The notes beneath the pieces are model-generated. The model had not been told where the DNA came from. It searched no databases and saw only the letters and a program-made list of their open reading frames with translations. This document shows positions 1 to 8,115 of a stretch of DNA of 40,277 nt, piece by piece (positions within the stretch are counted from its first letter, which is position 1; every line of letters starts with the position of its first letter). A program made the position numbers and the translations under genes. This DNA is from Rhodobacter aestuarii (GTDB lineage: Bacteria > Pseudomonadota > Alphaproteobacteria > Rhodobacterales > Rhodobacteraceae). The DNA is taken from the NCBI RefSeq assembly GCF_900156655.1, contig NZ_FTOG01000017.1:1-40277 (forward strand), in the 5' to 3' direction.

Positions 1-998
1 GGGCGTCAGCAACGCTCCATCAGCGCGCATAGGCTGACCCAGGAGCGGCACAGGCAGACAGGCCAAGCTGCTCTAGCGGGGCTGATCAGTGGTCCTCAGC
101 TCGCAGCTAGGGCTACCTGTGGCGATGCGACGGCGGCAAAGGGCTGGCCGATGACATGAATGAGGCCGGGGCAGCAGAGGCCGCCAGCGCGACCAAACCA
201 CGTCATTGATGTGATCTATAGGTGATGTGATGGCGGGGTCGTACAACCGCAAACTCGTTGTTGCAGAGCGCCCAACGCACAAAATCTGTGGCGGCTTGCC
301 TTCGAGGCCACGGCCAATCGGTTAAAGTCGAGGAGAGTTATTTTCTTCTGTGTCGGTGGCACGGTCATTGTCAATTCGCCGTCGCGTTTCTGTCTTCAAG
401 GCTGCAACGAGCGCGCACTTCCGCCTTGACCGCGCGCCCTGCGCAGGTCCACAAGGAAGCTCGCATAAGGTCCACGCTGAGGGATGGCGGGAATTTTATG
501 TCGTTGTTTGTCAGTATGTTATGTGTTCGGCGGTATGGTGCCGTCAGCCTCTTCTGGGCACCATTTACCCCCTACCAAGGGTAAATATGCAAACACTCTC
601 GTAGGTTGCAGCTTTCACGGTTCACTTTAGTGGGCCTGAAGATGCGCACCTAGGAGAGTTTTTTGCTTTTATGCGGATCTGGTCGCCTGTGTTGCAGTGC
701 ACAAAAACGCCCAAGCGGACCGTTACTGCTTAATGCCGCTTCTCTATATACTGCACATCCCGCGTATTTAGGCGCGATGGTGCCGCGCAAGACCTTGCTC
801 TAATATCAGCACCACTGCACGCGGGGCTGTCTCAAATGCGAAGCGTCCGGGCCGGGCCGTGCGATATCTGTCGTGTTGGAAGCGCGTGCTGAGTTCAGAG
901 CGCGCCCGCTTAATAACGGTGCTTGCGTTAAGACTGTGATCAATTATGAGGCAGAGACGCCTGGCTTGACGCTACGACACACTGGAATTTTGAGACTT
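1..998. other. Gene-free leading region
   Basis: I find no supported gene in this stretch of about 1 kb. The open frames on both strands are short, lack ribosome binding sites and show no family motif. Part of the minus-strand frame near 73-282 (residues WSRWRPLLPRP) is faintly like the start of IS5-type transposases, but this is too little to call a remnant. The last part presumably holds the promoter and leader of the glycosyltransferase that starts at 999. Confidence 0.5.
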
Positions 999-1907
999 AT
1001 GAAGACCCTACCGGATTTCACCATCGTCATTCCGACACATCGTCGTCCGACGCTGTTGCCGCGTGCTGTCGAAGGCGCGCTAGCAGCCTGCGGCGCCACG
1101 GGCGAGGTGGTCGTCGTGGCCGATAATGATCCGGGTGCAGCAGAATCGCTGTTTTCATTCGTCGAGGAACCGCGCTTGAGGCTTGTCGATAACCCCGGGC
1201 CGCATGGGGCTTCGGCTGCGCGCAATTGTGGGATTGCGGCGGCGCGCGGGCAGGTGATCCTGTTTCTTGACGACGACGACGATATGGTCGCCGACTATCC
1301 GGCAAGGGTGATGGCTGTCGCCAAAGCCGGGCGTGCAAGCTGGGGCTTTAGTCGGCATTTCACGCGCAATAGCTTCGATGCTGCCCCTGAGCTCGCGCCG
1401 CGCAAAAAGCGCCGTCAGGGGCAAATTCAGCGTTCTGTCCCGTTTAAGCGCAATACGGCGGGCACCAGTAACGGATTTTGGGTCAAACGAGATCTTTGCT
1501 TGGACGTTGGCGGTTTTTGCCCAGATTTGCGGCTTGATGAAGATACGGATCTTTGCTGTCGCCTTGTCGCCGCTGGGCATCAGCCTTGGTATGAAGAACT
1601 GCCGGGAACGATCTTGAATCGTGTCGGGACAATTCAGCGGCTGACGAATAGCGGCGCTGACCGTTCTTATGCGGAGTGCTATGTGAAAGTGTTGCAGCGA
1701 AATGCTGGCGCCTTGCGCGATGTGCCGGGTGCGGTTTCTTTCCTTGCTTCGCGTGCTCAGCACAAGATGCTGCGTGCGGGAATGGGAGGTTCTCTTGATA
1801 TGGTGTATCGCGAGGTCGCTTCGCCTTGGCTGAGGCTGGTGTTGCGCACCGAGCGTGTGCTTTGGGAAAGAAAGCGCGCGAAAGCGGGTTTGGCGAAGGC
1901 GATCTAG
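999..1907 (+). CDS. Family 2 glycosyltransferase
   Basis: A 302-residue GT-A fold glycosyltransferase, which would transfer a sugar from a nucleotide donor to an envelope glycan in the cytoplasm. Visible motifs: the N-terminal strand TIVIPTHRRP (residues 8-17), the ARNCGIAAARG helix, the metal/nucleotide site FLDDDDD (about residues 88-94), and a catalytic-base region LRLDEDTDLCCRL. No membrane segment is evident. The frame is open further upstream to about 873, but the added residues do not resemble the family, and ATG 999 sits directly before the first beta-strand. It precedes the RNase D gene by 109 bp and may not share its operon. Donor and acceptor cannot be read from the sequence. Confidence 0.85.
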   Translation: MKTLPDFTIVIPTHRRPTLLPRAVEGALAACGATGEVVVVADNDPGAAESLFSFVEEPRLRLVDNPGPHGASAARNCGIAAARGQVILFLDDDDDMVADYPARVMAVAKAGRASWGFSRHFTRNSFDAAPELAPRKKRRQGQIQRSVPFKRNTAGTSNGFWVKRDLCLDVGGFCPDLRLDEDTDLCCRLVAAGHQPWYEELPGTILNRVGTIQRLTNSGADRSYAECYVKVLQRNAGALRDVPGAVSFLASRAQHKMLRAGMGGSLDMVYREVASPWLRLVLRTERVLWERKRAKAGLAKAI

Positions 1908-2016
1908 CGCGGCCTTGGTGTGGCGCGGCAAAATCGCCATTTCTTGTAATGGCGGGGCGGTGGCAAAGCCCGCGCAAAGCGCTTATACCTATGCAACACT
2001 TGTGAAAGGGCTGCCG

Positions 2017-2631
2017 GTGACTGTCCATCTGCATCAAAACGATCTTCCCGAAGGCCTTGATCTGGGCCCAGTGGTCGCAATCGATACCGAAACCATGGGG
2101 TTGGACCCGCGCCGCGACCGACTTTGCCTTGTGCAGATGTCTTCTGGTGATGGCGACGCGCATCTGGTGCAGATCGCGAAAGGGCAAACCGAAGCCCCGC
2201 GTCTGTGTGCGATGTTGGCCGACCCGAAAGTGGAGAAGCTTTTCCATTTCGCCCGCTTTGATGTGGCGGCGCTTTACAATGCCTTTGGGGTTGTGACCGC
2301 GCCGGTGTTTTGCACCAAGATTGCGTCCAAAATGGTGCGCACCTTCACTGATCGCCACGGGTTGAAATATCTGCTGCAAGATCTGGTGGGCGTCGATATC
2401 TCCAAACAGCAGCAGACATCTGACTGGGGCGCGCCGGAGCTAACGGCGGCGCAGCTCGATTATGCGGCTTCTGACGTGCTTTACCTGCACCAACTCAAAT
2501 CCGTTTTGGTGGAGCGGCTGCACCGTGAGGGGCGCATGGATTTGGCTCGGGCTTGTTTTGATTTCCTGCCCGCGCGCGGGCAACTCGACCTGATGGGTTG
2601 GGATGAGCCGAATGACATCTTCCACCACTGA
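2017..2631 (+). CDS. rnd: Ribonuclease D, short form
   Basis: A 204-residue 3'-5' exoribonuclease of the DEDDy family, acting in tRNA and stable-RNA 3' processing. Exo I is VVAIDTETMGLDP (D and E bind metal), Exo II is FHFARFDVAALY, and Exo III is YAASDVLYL with the Y-x3-D signature. The HRDC domains of the E. coli enzyme are absent, as in the short alphaproteobacterial form. I choose the GTG at 2017 because AAAGGG lies six bases upstream; the frame is open to 1855, but those residues do not belong to the family. The 3' end overlaps the start of kdsD, which suggests translational coupling. Confidence 0.88.
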   Translation: MTVHLHQNDLPEGLDLGPVVAIDTETMGLDPRRDRLCLVQMSSGDGDAHLVQIAKGQTEAPRLCAMLADPKVEKLFHFARFDVAALYNAFGVVTAPVFCTKIASKMVRTFTDRHGLKYLLQDLVGVDISKQQQTSDWGAPELTAAQLDYAASDVLYLHQLKSVLVERLHREGRMDLARACFDFLPARGQLDLMGWDEPNDIFHH

Positions 2632-3568
2632 TTACGCCAATACCGCCCGCCGCGTGATTGAGATTGAGGTGGCCGGGCTGATCGCTCTGGCGGAAAGTCT
2701 CGACGGCGCTTTTGCTGCTGCTGTCGAGATGATCTTGCAAGCGCGGGGCCGGGTGATCGTCTCTGGCATGGGCAAGTCGGGCCATATCGCGCGCAAGATT
2801 GCGGCGACGCTGGCAAGCACGGGCACGCCCGCGCAATTCGTGCATCCGGCAGAGGCGAGCCACGGCGACCTTGGTATGGTGACCGAGGCGGATGTGGCGC
2901 TGGTGCTGTCCAACTCTGGTGAAACGCCGGAATTGGCCGACCTGATCGCGCATACGCGGCGCTTTTCCATCCCGCTCATTGGGGTCGCCTCGCGCCCGGA
3001 ATCGACGCTTTTGCGGCAAGCAGATGTGGCGCTGGTGCTGCCCAAAGCCGAAGAGGCCTGCGGCACGGGGGTGGTGCCCACGACATCGACCACCATGACT
3101 TTGGCGCTGGGCGATGCTTTGGCCGTGGCGCTGATGGAGCATCGGCAGTTCACGCCGGAGCATTTCCGGACCTTCCATCCGGGCGGCAAGCTTGGGGCAA
3201 AACTGTCGAAAGTGGCGGATTTGATGCACCGCGATATGCCGCTGGTGGCCGAAGACACACCGATGCCCGAGGCGCTTTTGATCATTTCGCAAAAGGGCTT
3301 TGGGGTTGTTGGCGTGACCGATACGGCAGGTCAGCTTTCTGGCATTGTCACCGATGGTGACCTGCGGCGGCATATGGAGGGGCTTCTGTCTCACACCGCT
3401 GCGGAGGTGATGACTCGCAACCCGCGCACGATTGATCCGCAAGCGCTGGCCGAGGCGGCGGTGGCCGCGATGAATGACCGCAAGATCACCTGTCTTTTCG
3501 CGGTGGAGGCGGGGCGCCCCGTTGGCATTTTGCACATTCATGACTGTTTGCGCGCTGGGGTGGCGTGA
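2612..3568 (+). CDS. kdsD: Arabinose-5-phosphate isomerase (KpsF/GutQ family)
   Basis: Interconverts D-ribulose 5-phosphate and D-arabinose 5-phosphate, the first committed step of KDO synthesis for LPS. An N-terminal SIS sugar-isomerase domain contains GMGKSGHIARKIAATLAS and SNSGETPEL. Two C-terminal CBS domains start near VADLMHRDMPLV and AAEVMTRNPRTI. Length (318 aa) matches the family. ATG 2612 is preferred over ATG 2603 because GGATGAG lies at a suitable distance before it. It overlaps the end of rnd by 20 bases, and its TGA overlaps the lptC ATG. Its product feeds the same pathway as kdsB at 14158-14958. Confidence 0.9.
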   Translation: MTSSTTDYANTARRVIEIEVAGLIALAESLDGAFAAAVEMILQARGRVIVSGMGKSGHIARKIAATLASTGTPAQFVHPAEASHGDLGMVTEADVALVLSNSGETPELADLIAHTRRFSIPLIGVASRPESTLLRQADVALVLPKAEEACGTGVVPTTSTTMTLALGDALAVALMEHRQFTPEHFRTFHPGGKLGAKLSKVADLMHRDMPLVAEDTPMPEALLIISQKGFGVVGVTDTAGQLSGIVTDGDLRRHMEGLLSHTAAEVMTRNPRTIDPQALAEAAVAAMNDRKITCLFAVEAGRPVGILHIHDCLRAGVA

Positions 3569-4167
3569 TGGTTCGCGAAAGCCGCCATTCGATGCTGGTG
3601 CAATGGGCCAAGGTGGCCCTGCCGCTCTTGGCATTGGTGCTGCTTTCGACTCTTTTTCTATTTTCCGGCAAGGTCGATCCGACCACGGCTTCGATCTACG
3701 CCAAGGTCGATGTGGATGCGCTGGTGGCCGAACCACGGCTGACCACGCCGGAATATTCTGGCATGACGGAAGAGGGCGCCGCGCTCACCGTCCGGGCGAC
3801 GACTGCGACGCCAGACCCAAATGGCAATGGTGCTTCGGCCAGTGATGTGATCGCCAAATTGGAAGGTGCCGATGGTGCGGTGACCGATTTGACGGCGGCG
3901 GCTGGGGTGCTTGATCCGCAAGCCGGGCAGATCAGCCTGTCAGAGGGGGTCGCGGTACAAACCTCGTCGGGGTATCGCATGGCCACCGAGGCGGTGGATA
4001 TGGCTACCGACCGTGGCATATTGAATGCGCCCGGCGCCGTGCGCGGAGAGGGCCCTTTTGGCACGCTGGAGGCCGGGTCGATGCAGATGGGGCGCAGTGA
4101 TCCAAGTTCGCCTTACGATCTGCACTTCAAAGGCGGCGTGAAGCTGATATACCAGCCGGAGAAGTGA
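3568..4167 (+). CDS. lptC: LPS export periplasmic protein LptC
   Basis: Bitopic inner-membrane protein that receives LPS from the LptBFG transporter and passes it to LptA. One N-terminal membrane helix is visible (about residues 11-29, ALPLLALVLLSTLFLF), followed by a 170-residue periplasmic beta-jellyroll domain of low sequence complexity. Length is about 199 aa, typical for the family. ATG 3568 overlaps the kdsD stop as TGATG; a GTG one codon upstream is an alternative. Assignment rests on size, topology and position between kdsD and lptA; sequence conservation in this family is weak. Confidence 0.82.
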   Translation: MVRESRHSMLVQWAKVALPLLALVLLSTLFLFSGKVDPTTASIYAKVDVDALVAEPRLTTPEYSGMTEEGAALTVRATTATPDPNGNGASASDVIAKLEGADGAVTDLTAAAGVLDPQAGQISLSEGVAVQTSSGYRMATEAVDMATDRGILNAPGAVRGEGPFGTLEAGSMQMGRSDPSSPYDLHFKGGVKLIYQPEK

Positions 4168-4174
4168 GGTTTCG

Positions 4175-4669
4175 ATGCGCCGTCTGCCCCAGATTTTTTC
4201 CGCTCTGATTTTCTTTTCCCTGACCGCAGGGGCCGTTCAAGCGCAGCAGGTGGCCTTTGCCGGTCTGCGCACCGATACCTCTGAGCCGGTCGAGGTCACG
4301 GCTGATAGCCTTGATGTGAACCAGACCGATGGCAACGCGATTTTCACCGGCAATGTGGTGATCATCCAAGGCCCTTTGCGGCTTTCAGCGGCGCGGGTGC
4401 AGGTCGAATATGGCTCGGCCGAGAAGAAAAGCATCTCTGAGCTGCAAGCCTCGGGTGGGGTGACTTTGGTCACCGCCAGCGAAGCCGCCGAATCGCGCGA
4501 TGCGGTTTACAATGTGGCGGCGGGTTCTGTGGTGATGACGGGCGATGTGCTTTTGACCCAAGGCGATAATGTTCTCTCTGGGCAGCGCCTTGATGTCGAT
4601 CTGAAAACCGGAACCGGACAGATGCAGGGCCGGGTGCGCACGGTGTTGCAACCGGATCAGACCCCATGA
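4175..4669 (+). CDS. lptA: LPS transport periplasmic bridge protein LptA
   Basis: Periplasmic OstA-domain protein that forms the bridge between LptC and the outer-membrane LptD. A signal peptide is clear: MRRLPQIF, a hydrophobic core, then VQA-QQ cleavage near residue 24. The OstA repeat starts at PVEVTADSLDVNQTDGNAIF and continues with paired beta-strand repeats (GNVVIIQGPLRLSAARVQV; GDVLLTQGDNVLSGQRLDV). Length of 164 aa fits. It starts seven bases after lptC, and its last codons overlap the lptB ATG. Confidence 0.9.
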   Translation: MRRLPQIFSALIFFSLTAGAVQAQQVAFAGLRTDTSEPVEVTADSLDVNQTDGNAIFTGNVVIIQGPLRLSAARVQVEYGSAEKKSISELQASGGVTLVTASEAAESRDAVYNVAAGSVVMTGDVLLTQGDNVLSGQRLDVDLKTGTGQMQGRVRTVLQPDQTP

Positions 4670-5424
4670 AAGATATGGCAAGCCCGGCCGAAAGCAGCCC
4701 ATCGGGGCTGAGCGTGGTCAGCCTGCGCAAAAGCTACCGTAAGCGGTTGGTGCTGCGCGATGTGTCTTTGACGCTCGATCGGGGCGAGGTGGTGGCGCTG
4801 TTGGGCCCGAACGGCTCCGGCAAGACCACCTGTTTCTATGCCATCGCAGGGCTCGTCTCGCCCGATGCAGGGCAAGTGCAGATCGACGGGGTCGATGCCA
4901 CCTCTATGCCGATGTATCGCCGTGCGCGGCTTGGCATTGGCTATTTGCCGCAAGAAGCCTCGATTTTTCGTGGGCTGACGGTGGAGCAAAACATCATGGC
5001 CGTTTTGGAAATTGCCGTGGATGAGGTGCACCGCCGCCGCGAACGGCTCGAAGAACTATTGGGTGATTTTGCCATCGCCCATCTGCGCCAAGCGCCGGCG
5101 CTTGCGCTTTCGGGGGGCGAGCGACGCCGGGTGGAGATTGCCCGCTGCTTGGCTGCCGATCCGAAATATCTTTTGCTGGATGAGCCCTTTGCGGGCGTTG
5201 ATCCGATTGCCGTGGGTGAGATTCGCGCGCTGGTCGCGCATCTGAAGGAACGCGGTATCGGGGTGTTGATCACCGATCACAACGTGCGCGAAACGCTCGA
5301 AATTGTCGATCGCGCTTATATTTTGCATGATGGCCATGTGCTGATGTCTGGCCGGACCGAGGAAGTGGTTAAAGATGAGAATGTACGGCGTGTGTACCTC
5401 GGGGAAAATTTTCGCATCCAGTAA
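4666..5424 (+). CDS. lptB: LPS export ABC transporter ATPase LptB
   Basis: Cytoplasmic ATPase that powers LPS extraction through LptF/LptG, which are not in this window. All ABC motifs are present: Walker A GPNGSGKT (residues 47-54), Q-loop YLPQEASIF, signature LSGGE (148-152), Walker B YLLLDEP (168-174), and H-loop TDHNV. The ATG overlaps the end of lptA by four bases (ATGA). Length of 252 aa is normal. In many proteobacteria rpoN follows lptB; here the next gene is hpf, 225 bp downstream. Confidence 0.95.
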   Translation: MKDMASPAESSPSGLSVVSLRKSYRKRLVLRDVSLTLDRGEVVALLGPNGSGKTTCFYAIAGLVSPDAGQVQIDGVDATSMPMYRRARLGIGYLPQEASIFRGLTVEQNIMAVLEIAVDEVHRRRERLEELLGDFAIAHLRQAPALALSGGERRRVEIARCLAADPKYLLLDEPFAGVDPIAVGEIRALVAHLKERGIGVLITDHNVRETLEIVDRAYILHDGHVLMSGRTEEVVKDENVRRVYLGENFRIQ

Positions 5425-5649
5425 TGTGCAGGAGCGAACAGTTTGCGCCAAGTCATTGACAGCGGCGCCGTTCCGTTCCCAAATGAACCCATGCGTAACC
5501 ACGGTCCTTATGCCCCAGTTGTCGCGCCGCACGTTTTCGGCTCAGTTGGGCTTGTGAACCAGACCTCCCCAGTTTTCGAAAAAAGTTTAACCAACCCGCA
5601 ACCTTGGCATGAGAGCCCAGGATCGGGACAATAAAGTGAAGGAGAAGCC

Positions 5650-6219
5650 ATGCGTTACCAGATCAGCGGAAAACAGCTCGACGTTGGCGAAGCCCTGCAG
5701 ACACATGTGAAGACCGAACTGGCAGAAACGGTCGACAAATACATGCAGCGGCCGACCGATGCGACCGTCGTCTTTTCGCGCGCCGCGCATGAGTATGTCT
5801 GCGAAACGACTGTGCACCTGTCCACCGGGCTGACCGCTTCGGCCGCAGGCCGGGCCGGGGATGTTTACGCCGCTTTCGAAGCGTGCCGCGAAAAAATGGA
5901 CAAACAGCTGCGTCGTCACAAACGTCGCCTGAAAGACCACCATCGCGACCGTGTCTCTCCGGTTGAATTCGGGGACGCCGGGTTGTATGTGCTCGCCGCG
6001 GAAGAAGACGAGTCGGATACCGATAGCCTTGCACCCGTGATCGTTGCCGAGATGGAGACCAAGGTCCCCACGATCTCGGTGGGCGAAGCGGTCATGCAAA
6101 TGGAACTGTCGCATAAACCGCTGCTCGTGTTCCGCAATGAGAAACATGGCGGGGTCAACGTCGTCTATCGCCGTGAAGACGGCAATGTCGGCTGGATCGA
6201 CCCGCGCAACAGCAAGTGA
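5650..6219 (+). CDS. hpf: Ribosome hibernation promoting factor, long form
   Basis: A 189-residue protein that binds the decoding centre of idle ribosomes and dimerises them into 100S particles. The N-terminal domain (about 1-100, MRYQISGKQLDVGEALQTHV onward) has the beta-alpha-beta-beta-beta-alpha pattern of the S30AE family. After a linker, the C-terminal dimerisation domain starts near PTISVGEAVMQMEL and ends DGNVGWIDP. Both parts together define the long form. AAGGAG lies seven bases before the ATG. The 225-bp gap after lptB probably carries its own promoter: a TTGACA at 5456-5461 is a candidate -35 box with a poor -10. Confidence 0.92.
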   Translation: MRYQISGKQLDVGEALQTHVKTELAETVDKYMQRPTDATVVFSRAAHEYVCETTVHLSTGLTASAAGRAGDVYAAFEACREKMDKQLRRHKRRLKDHHRDRVSPVEFGDAGLYVLAAEEDESDTDSLAPVIVAEMETKVPTISVGEAVMQMELSHKPLLVFRNEKHGGVNVVYRREDGNVGWIDPRNSK

Positions 6220-6247
6220 GCGTCTGATGGGCGCAGAAAAAGGACAG

Positions 6248-6712
6248 ATGGATCTTTCCACCCTGCTCAAACCGGCAGCGGTCAAAGTTTTGGCCAATAC
6301 CACGAGCAAGAAGCGCCTGTTCCAGGATCTCGCAGATATCGCGCATTCAGCCTACGGGCTGGATGCGACCCAAACGATTGATGCTTTGCAAGAACGTGAA
6401 ACGCTTGGTCCTACCGGCGTTGGGCATGGCGTGGCCCTGCCGCATGCGCGGCTGCACGGGCTGACCGATGTGGTGGGCGTGTTCCTCAAGCTCGAAAAGC
6501 CGCTCGACTTTGATGCGGTGGATCGCTTGCCGGTCGATCTGGTGTTTGCGCTTTTTGCGCCCAAAGATTCGGGTGTAGAGCATCTTAAAGCTTTGGCGCT
6601 TGTGTCGCGCACTCTGCGCAACACGGAAACCTGCACCAAGCTGCGGGCGAACTCGGATCCGGCAGCGCTGCATGCGGTGCTGACGGCGGCGCAAGGCACT
6701 CAGGCGGCTTAA
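6248..6712 (+). CDS. ptsN: PTS IIA-like nitrogen regulatory protein PtsN
   Basis: EIIA-Ntr, the phosphoryl acceptor at the end of the nitrogen phosphotransferase chain, regulating potassium, nitrogen and cell-envelope functions by protein contact. The phosphorylated histidine is in GHGVALPHARLHGL (H66). Size (154 aa) matches. I prefer ATG 6248, which has AAAAAGGA just before it; an in-frame ATG at 6227 would add seven residues. The gene follows hpf by 28 bp, a conserved pairing. Its TAA lies inside the terminator hairpin at 6703-6728. Confidence 0.92.
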   Translation: MDLSTLLKPAAVKVLANTTSKKRLFQDLADIAHSAYGLDATQTIDALQERETLGPTGVGHGVALPHARLHGLTDVVGVFLKLEKPLDFDAVDRLPVDLVFALFAPKDSGVEHLKALALVSRTLRNTETCTKLRANSDPAALHAVLTAAQGTQAA

Positions 6713-6728
6713 TCAGCCGCCTTTTTCT
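6703..6728 (+). terminator. Intrinsic terminator of the lptB-hpf-ptsN operon
   Basis: A perfect 7-bp stem GGCGGCT / AGCCGCC with a five-base loop is followed directly by TTTTTCTT. The stem-loop contains the ptsN stop codon and the stop codon of the convergent sulfotransferase, so the 3' ends of both genes are part of the terminator. On the minus strand no T-tract follows, so it should work mainly for the plus-strand operon. Confidence 0.85.
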
Positions 6729-8112
6729 TCCACGGACCAAAGCCAAACTGCATGTAGTCGCGCGAATAGGTATCGGCGGCGGCTTGCTCCAGCGCAGGGG
6801 TCCAGATCTCGGCCAGCTTCACCGGGGCAGTATCGCCCTCGGGTGCGCCAAAATCCGGGGCCTCAACACCCACCATCTGCGCCAAAAGGCCAAGGTCTTC
6901 AGACAGCCGATCTTCGCGGGCAATCAGATCGGGCAGGGCGAATTGCGCAAAGCCCTGCAGGCTTGCCGACTGCGTGGCCCATAGCGGCTGCACCGGCAGG
7001 CTGGTTTGCGCGTTCAGGTTCGTTTTCAGCCAAGCGAAGAAGGCTTGTAGCCCCCCTGCCCACTCTGCGGCGGGCAGGGTCTTCCCCTCGGGCGCCAGCG
7101 GCAGCTTGTAGCTTTGGCGCAGCACGGCACGAGTCTCGGCAAAATTGTCCCAAGCCTGCAATGCAGCAAAGGCCAGATGGGCGCGCAGCAGCGGGTGGCG
7201 CACCACGGTGAAGCTGCGATGGCCGATGTGCTTGCGTTTCCACTGTCGCAAGGTCTTTTGCGAAAAGCCTTCCTCCAGTCCACCAAGCTTCGCCATCCAA
7301 TCGCGGATTGGCGCATCCAGCGCGGGACGCAGTGGCATATATAAAAGCCCCGCACCGCAGGCCACAAGGTTGGGCACATTCGGCCCGCGCCGGGGCTCAA
7401 AATTCGGGGTGCGCGACAGGTTGAACCGATCCAGCCGCGCAAGCGAACTTTCCATCGCCGGGAAATTGGCGACTTTTTCCTCAAGCGCGGCAGGGTTTTG
7501 CACCACAAGGCTTGAGGGTAGGGCGCTTAGCCGCGCCTCGACACCGAGCCATTTTGCAAGACCGTTCAGCACCGCTACATCCTGAGCATCTTCGTAGTCG
7601 ATGTAGAACGCACTTTGCCCAGTGGTTTGCAGCGCATGCATTAGCGCCACCTGAAAGCCCTGCAACCCTTCCAGATGTGCCTCAAACTCTGCCGCATCGA
7701 ATTGGGCAAGCGCCTCTTTGCGGTGCTTCGCATCGCCCAGTTTCCACTGGTTCGTGGCGCGGGCAATTTTCAGGCTAACATAGCTTTCCGCCGGATTGCG
7801 CGTGAGCACGATTTTGGCGCAGCGCGGATCATTGATCATCGCATCCAAGACGCGCGGATCGTGGTCATGAAAGAAGCGGCAACCATTCAGGCCTTCGGTC
7901 TCGCAGATGCGTTTCCACAAGGCCATCGGGTCCGCATCACGTGCGGCACGGGAAATGCCCAAGAGCTCTGTCTTGTTGGGATAGCCGATCAGGGCGGGGT
8001 TGAAGGCCTCGCCGTGGCAATGCACACCCGCCAATTCGTTCAGCGCAGCTTCCAAGAGGTTGGAGCCGGTGCGCATTTCGGCAAACACCACGAAGCTGTT
8101 GAAACGGCTCAT
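6709..8112 (-). CDS. NodH-like sulfotransferase, two-part
   Basis: A 467-residue cytoplasmic protein of the PAPS-dependent carbohydrate sulfotransferase type. The N-terminal half has a 5'-phosphosulfate loop FAEMRTGSNLLEAAL (about residues 10-24) and a 3'-phosphate motif TRNPAESYVSLKIA (104-117). The C-terminal half (from about residue 240) again looks sulfotransferase-like, with VVRHPLLRAHLAFAAL, but no matching 5' loop, so it may be a degenerate duplicate. It starts three bases after the GT14 stop, at the end of a minus-strand glycan gene series. The cysQ gene at the head of the series would remove the PAP by-product. The acceptor is unknown; a surface polysaccharide is inferred from context. 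Confidence 0.78.
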   Translation of the reverse strand: MSRFNSFVVFAEMRTGSNLLEAALNELAGVHCHGEAFNPALIGYPNKTELLGISRAARDADPMALWKRICETEGLNGCRFFHDHDPRVLDAMINDPRCAKIVLTRNPAESYVSLKIARATNQWKLGDAKHRKEALAQFDAAEFEAHLEGLQGFQVALMHALQTTGQSAFYIDYEDAQDVAVLNGLAKWLGVEARLSALPSSLVVQNPAALEEKVANFPAMESSLARLDRFNLSRTPNFEPRRGPNVPNLVACGAGLLYMPLRPALDAPIRDWMAKLGGLEEGFSQKTLRQWKRKHIGHRSFTVVRHPLLRAHLAFAALQAWDNFAETRAVLRQSYKLPLAPEGKTLPAAEWAGGLQAFFAWLKTNLNAQTSLPVQPLWATQSASLQGFAQFALPDLIAREDRLSEDLGLLAQMVGVEAPDFGAPEGDTAPVKLAEIWTPALEQAAADTYSRDYMQFGFGPWKKKAAD

Positions 8113-8115
8113 GCG

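Noticed and set aside
73-282. Transposase fragment at the left edge
   Set aside because: Only a few residues resemble an IS5-type N-terminus; not enough to support a pseudogene.
5443-5634. Possible 63-residue gene (TTG start) between lptB and hpf
   Set aside because: A weak AGGAGC lies upstream, but the protein has no family features and the region is better explained as the hpf leader and promoter.
5425-5649. Missing rpoN between lptB and hpf as an anomaly
   Set aside because: rpoN is there in many proteobacteria, but its absence at this place is normal in Rhodobacterales as far as I know, so it is a lineage trait and not a deletion.
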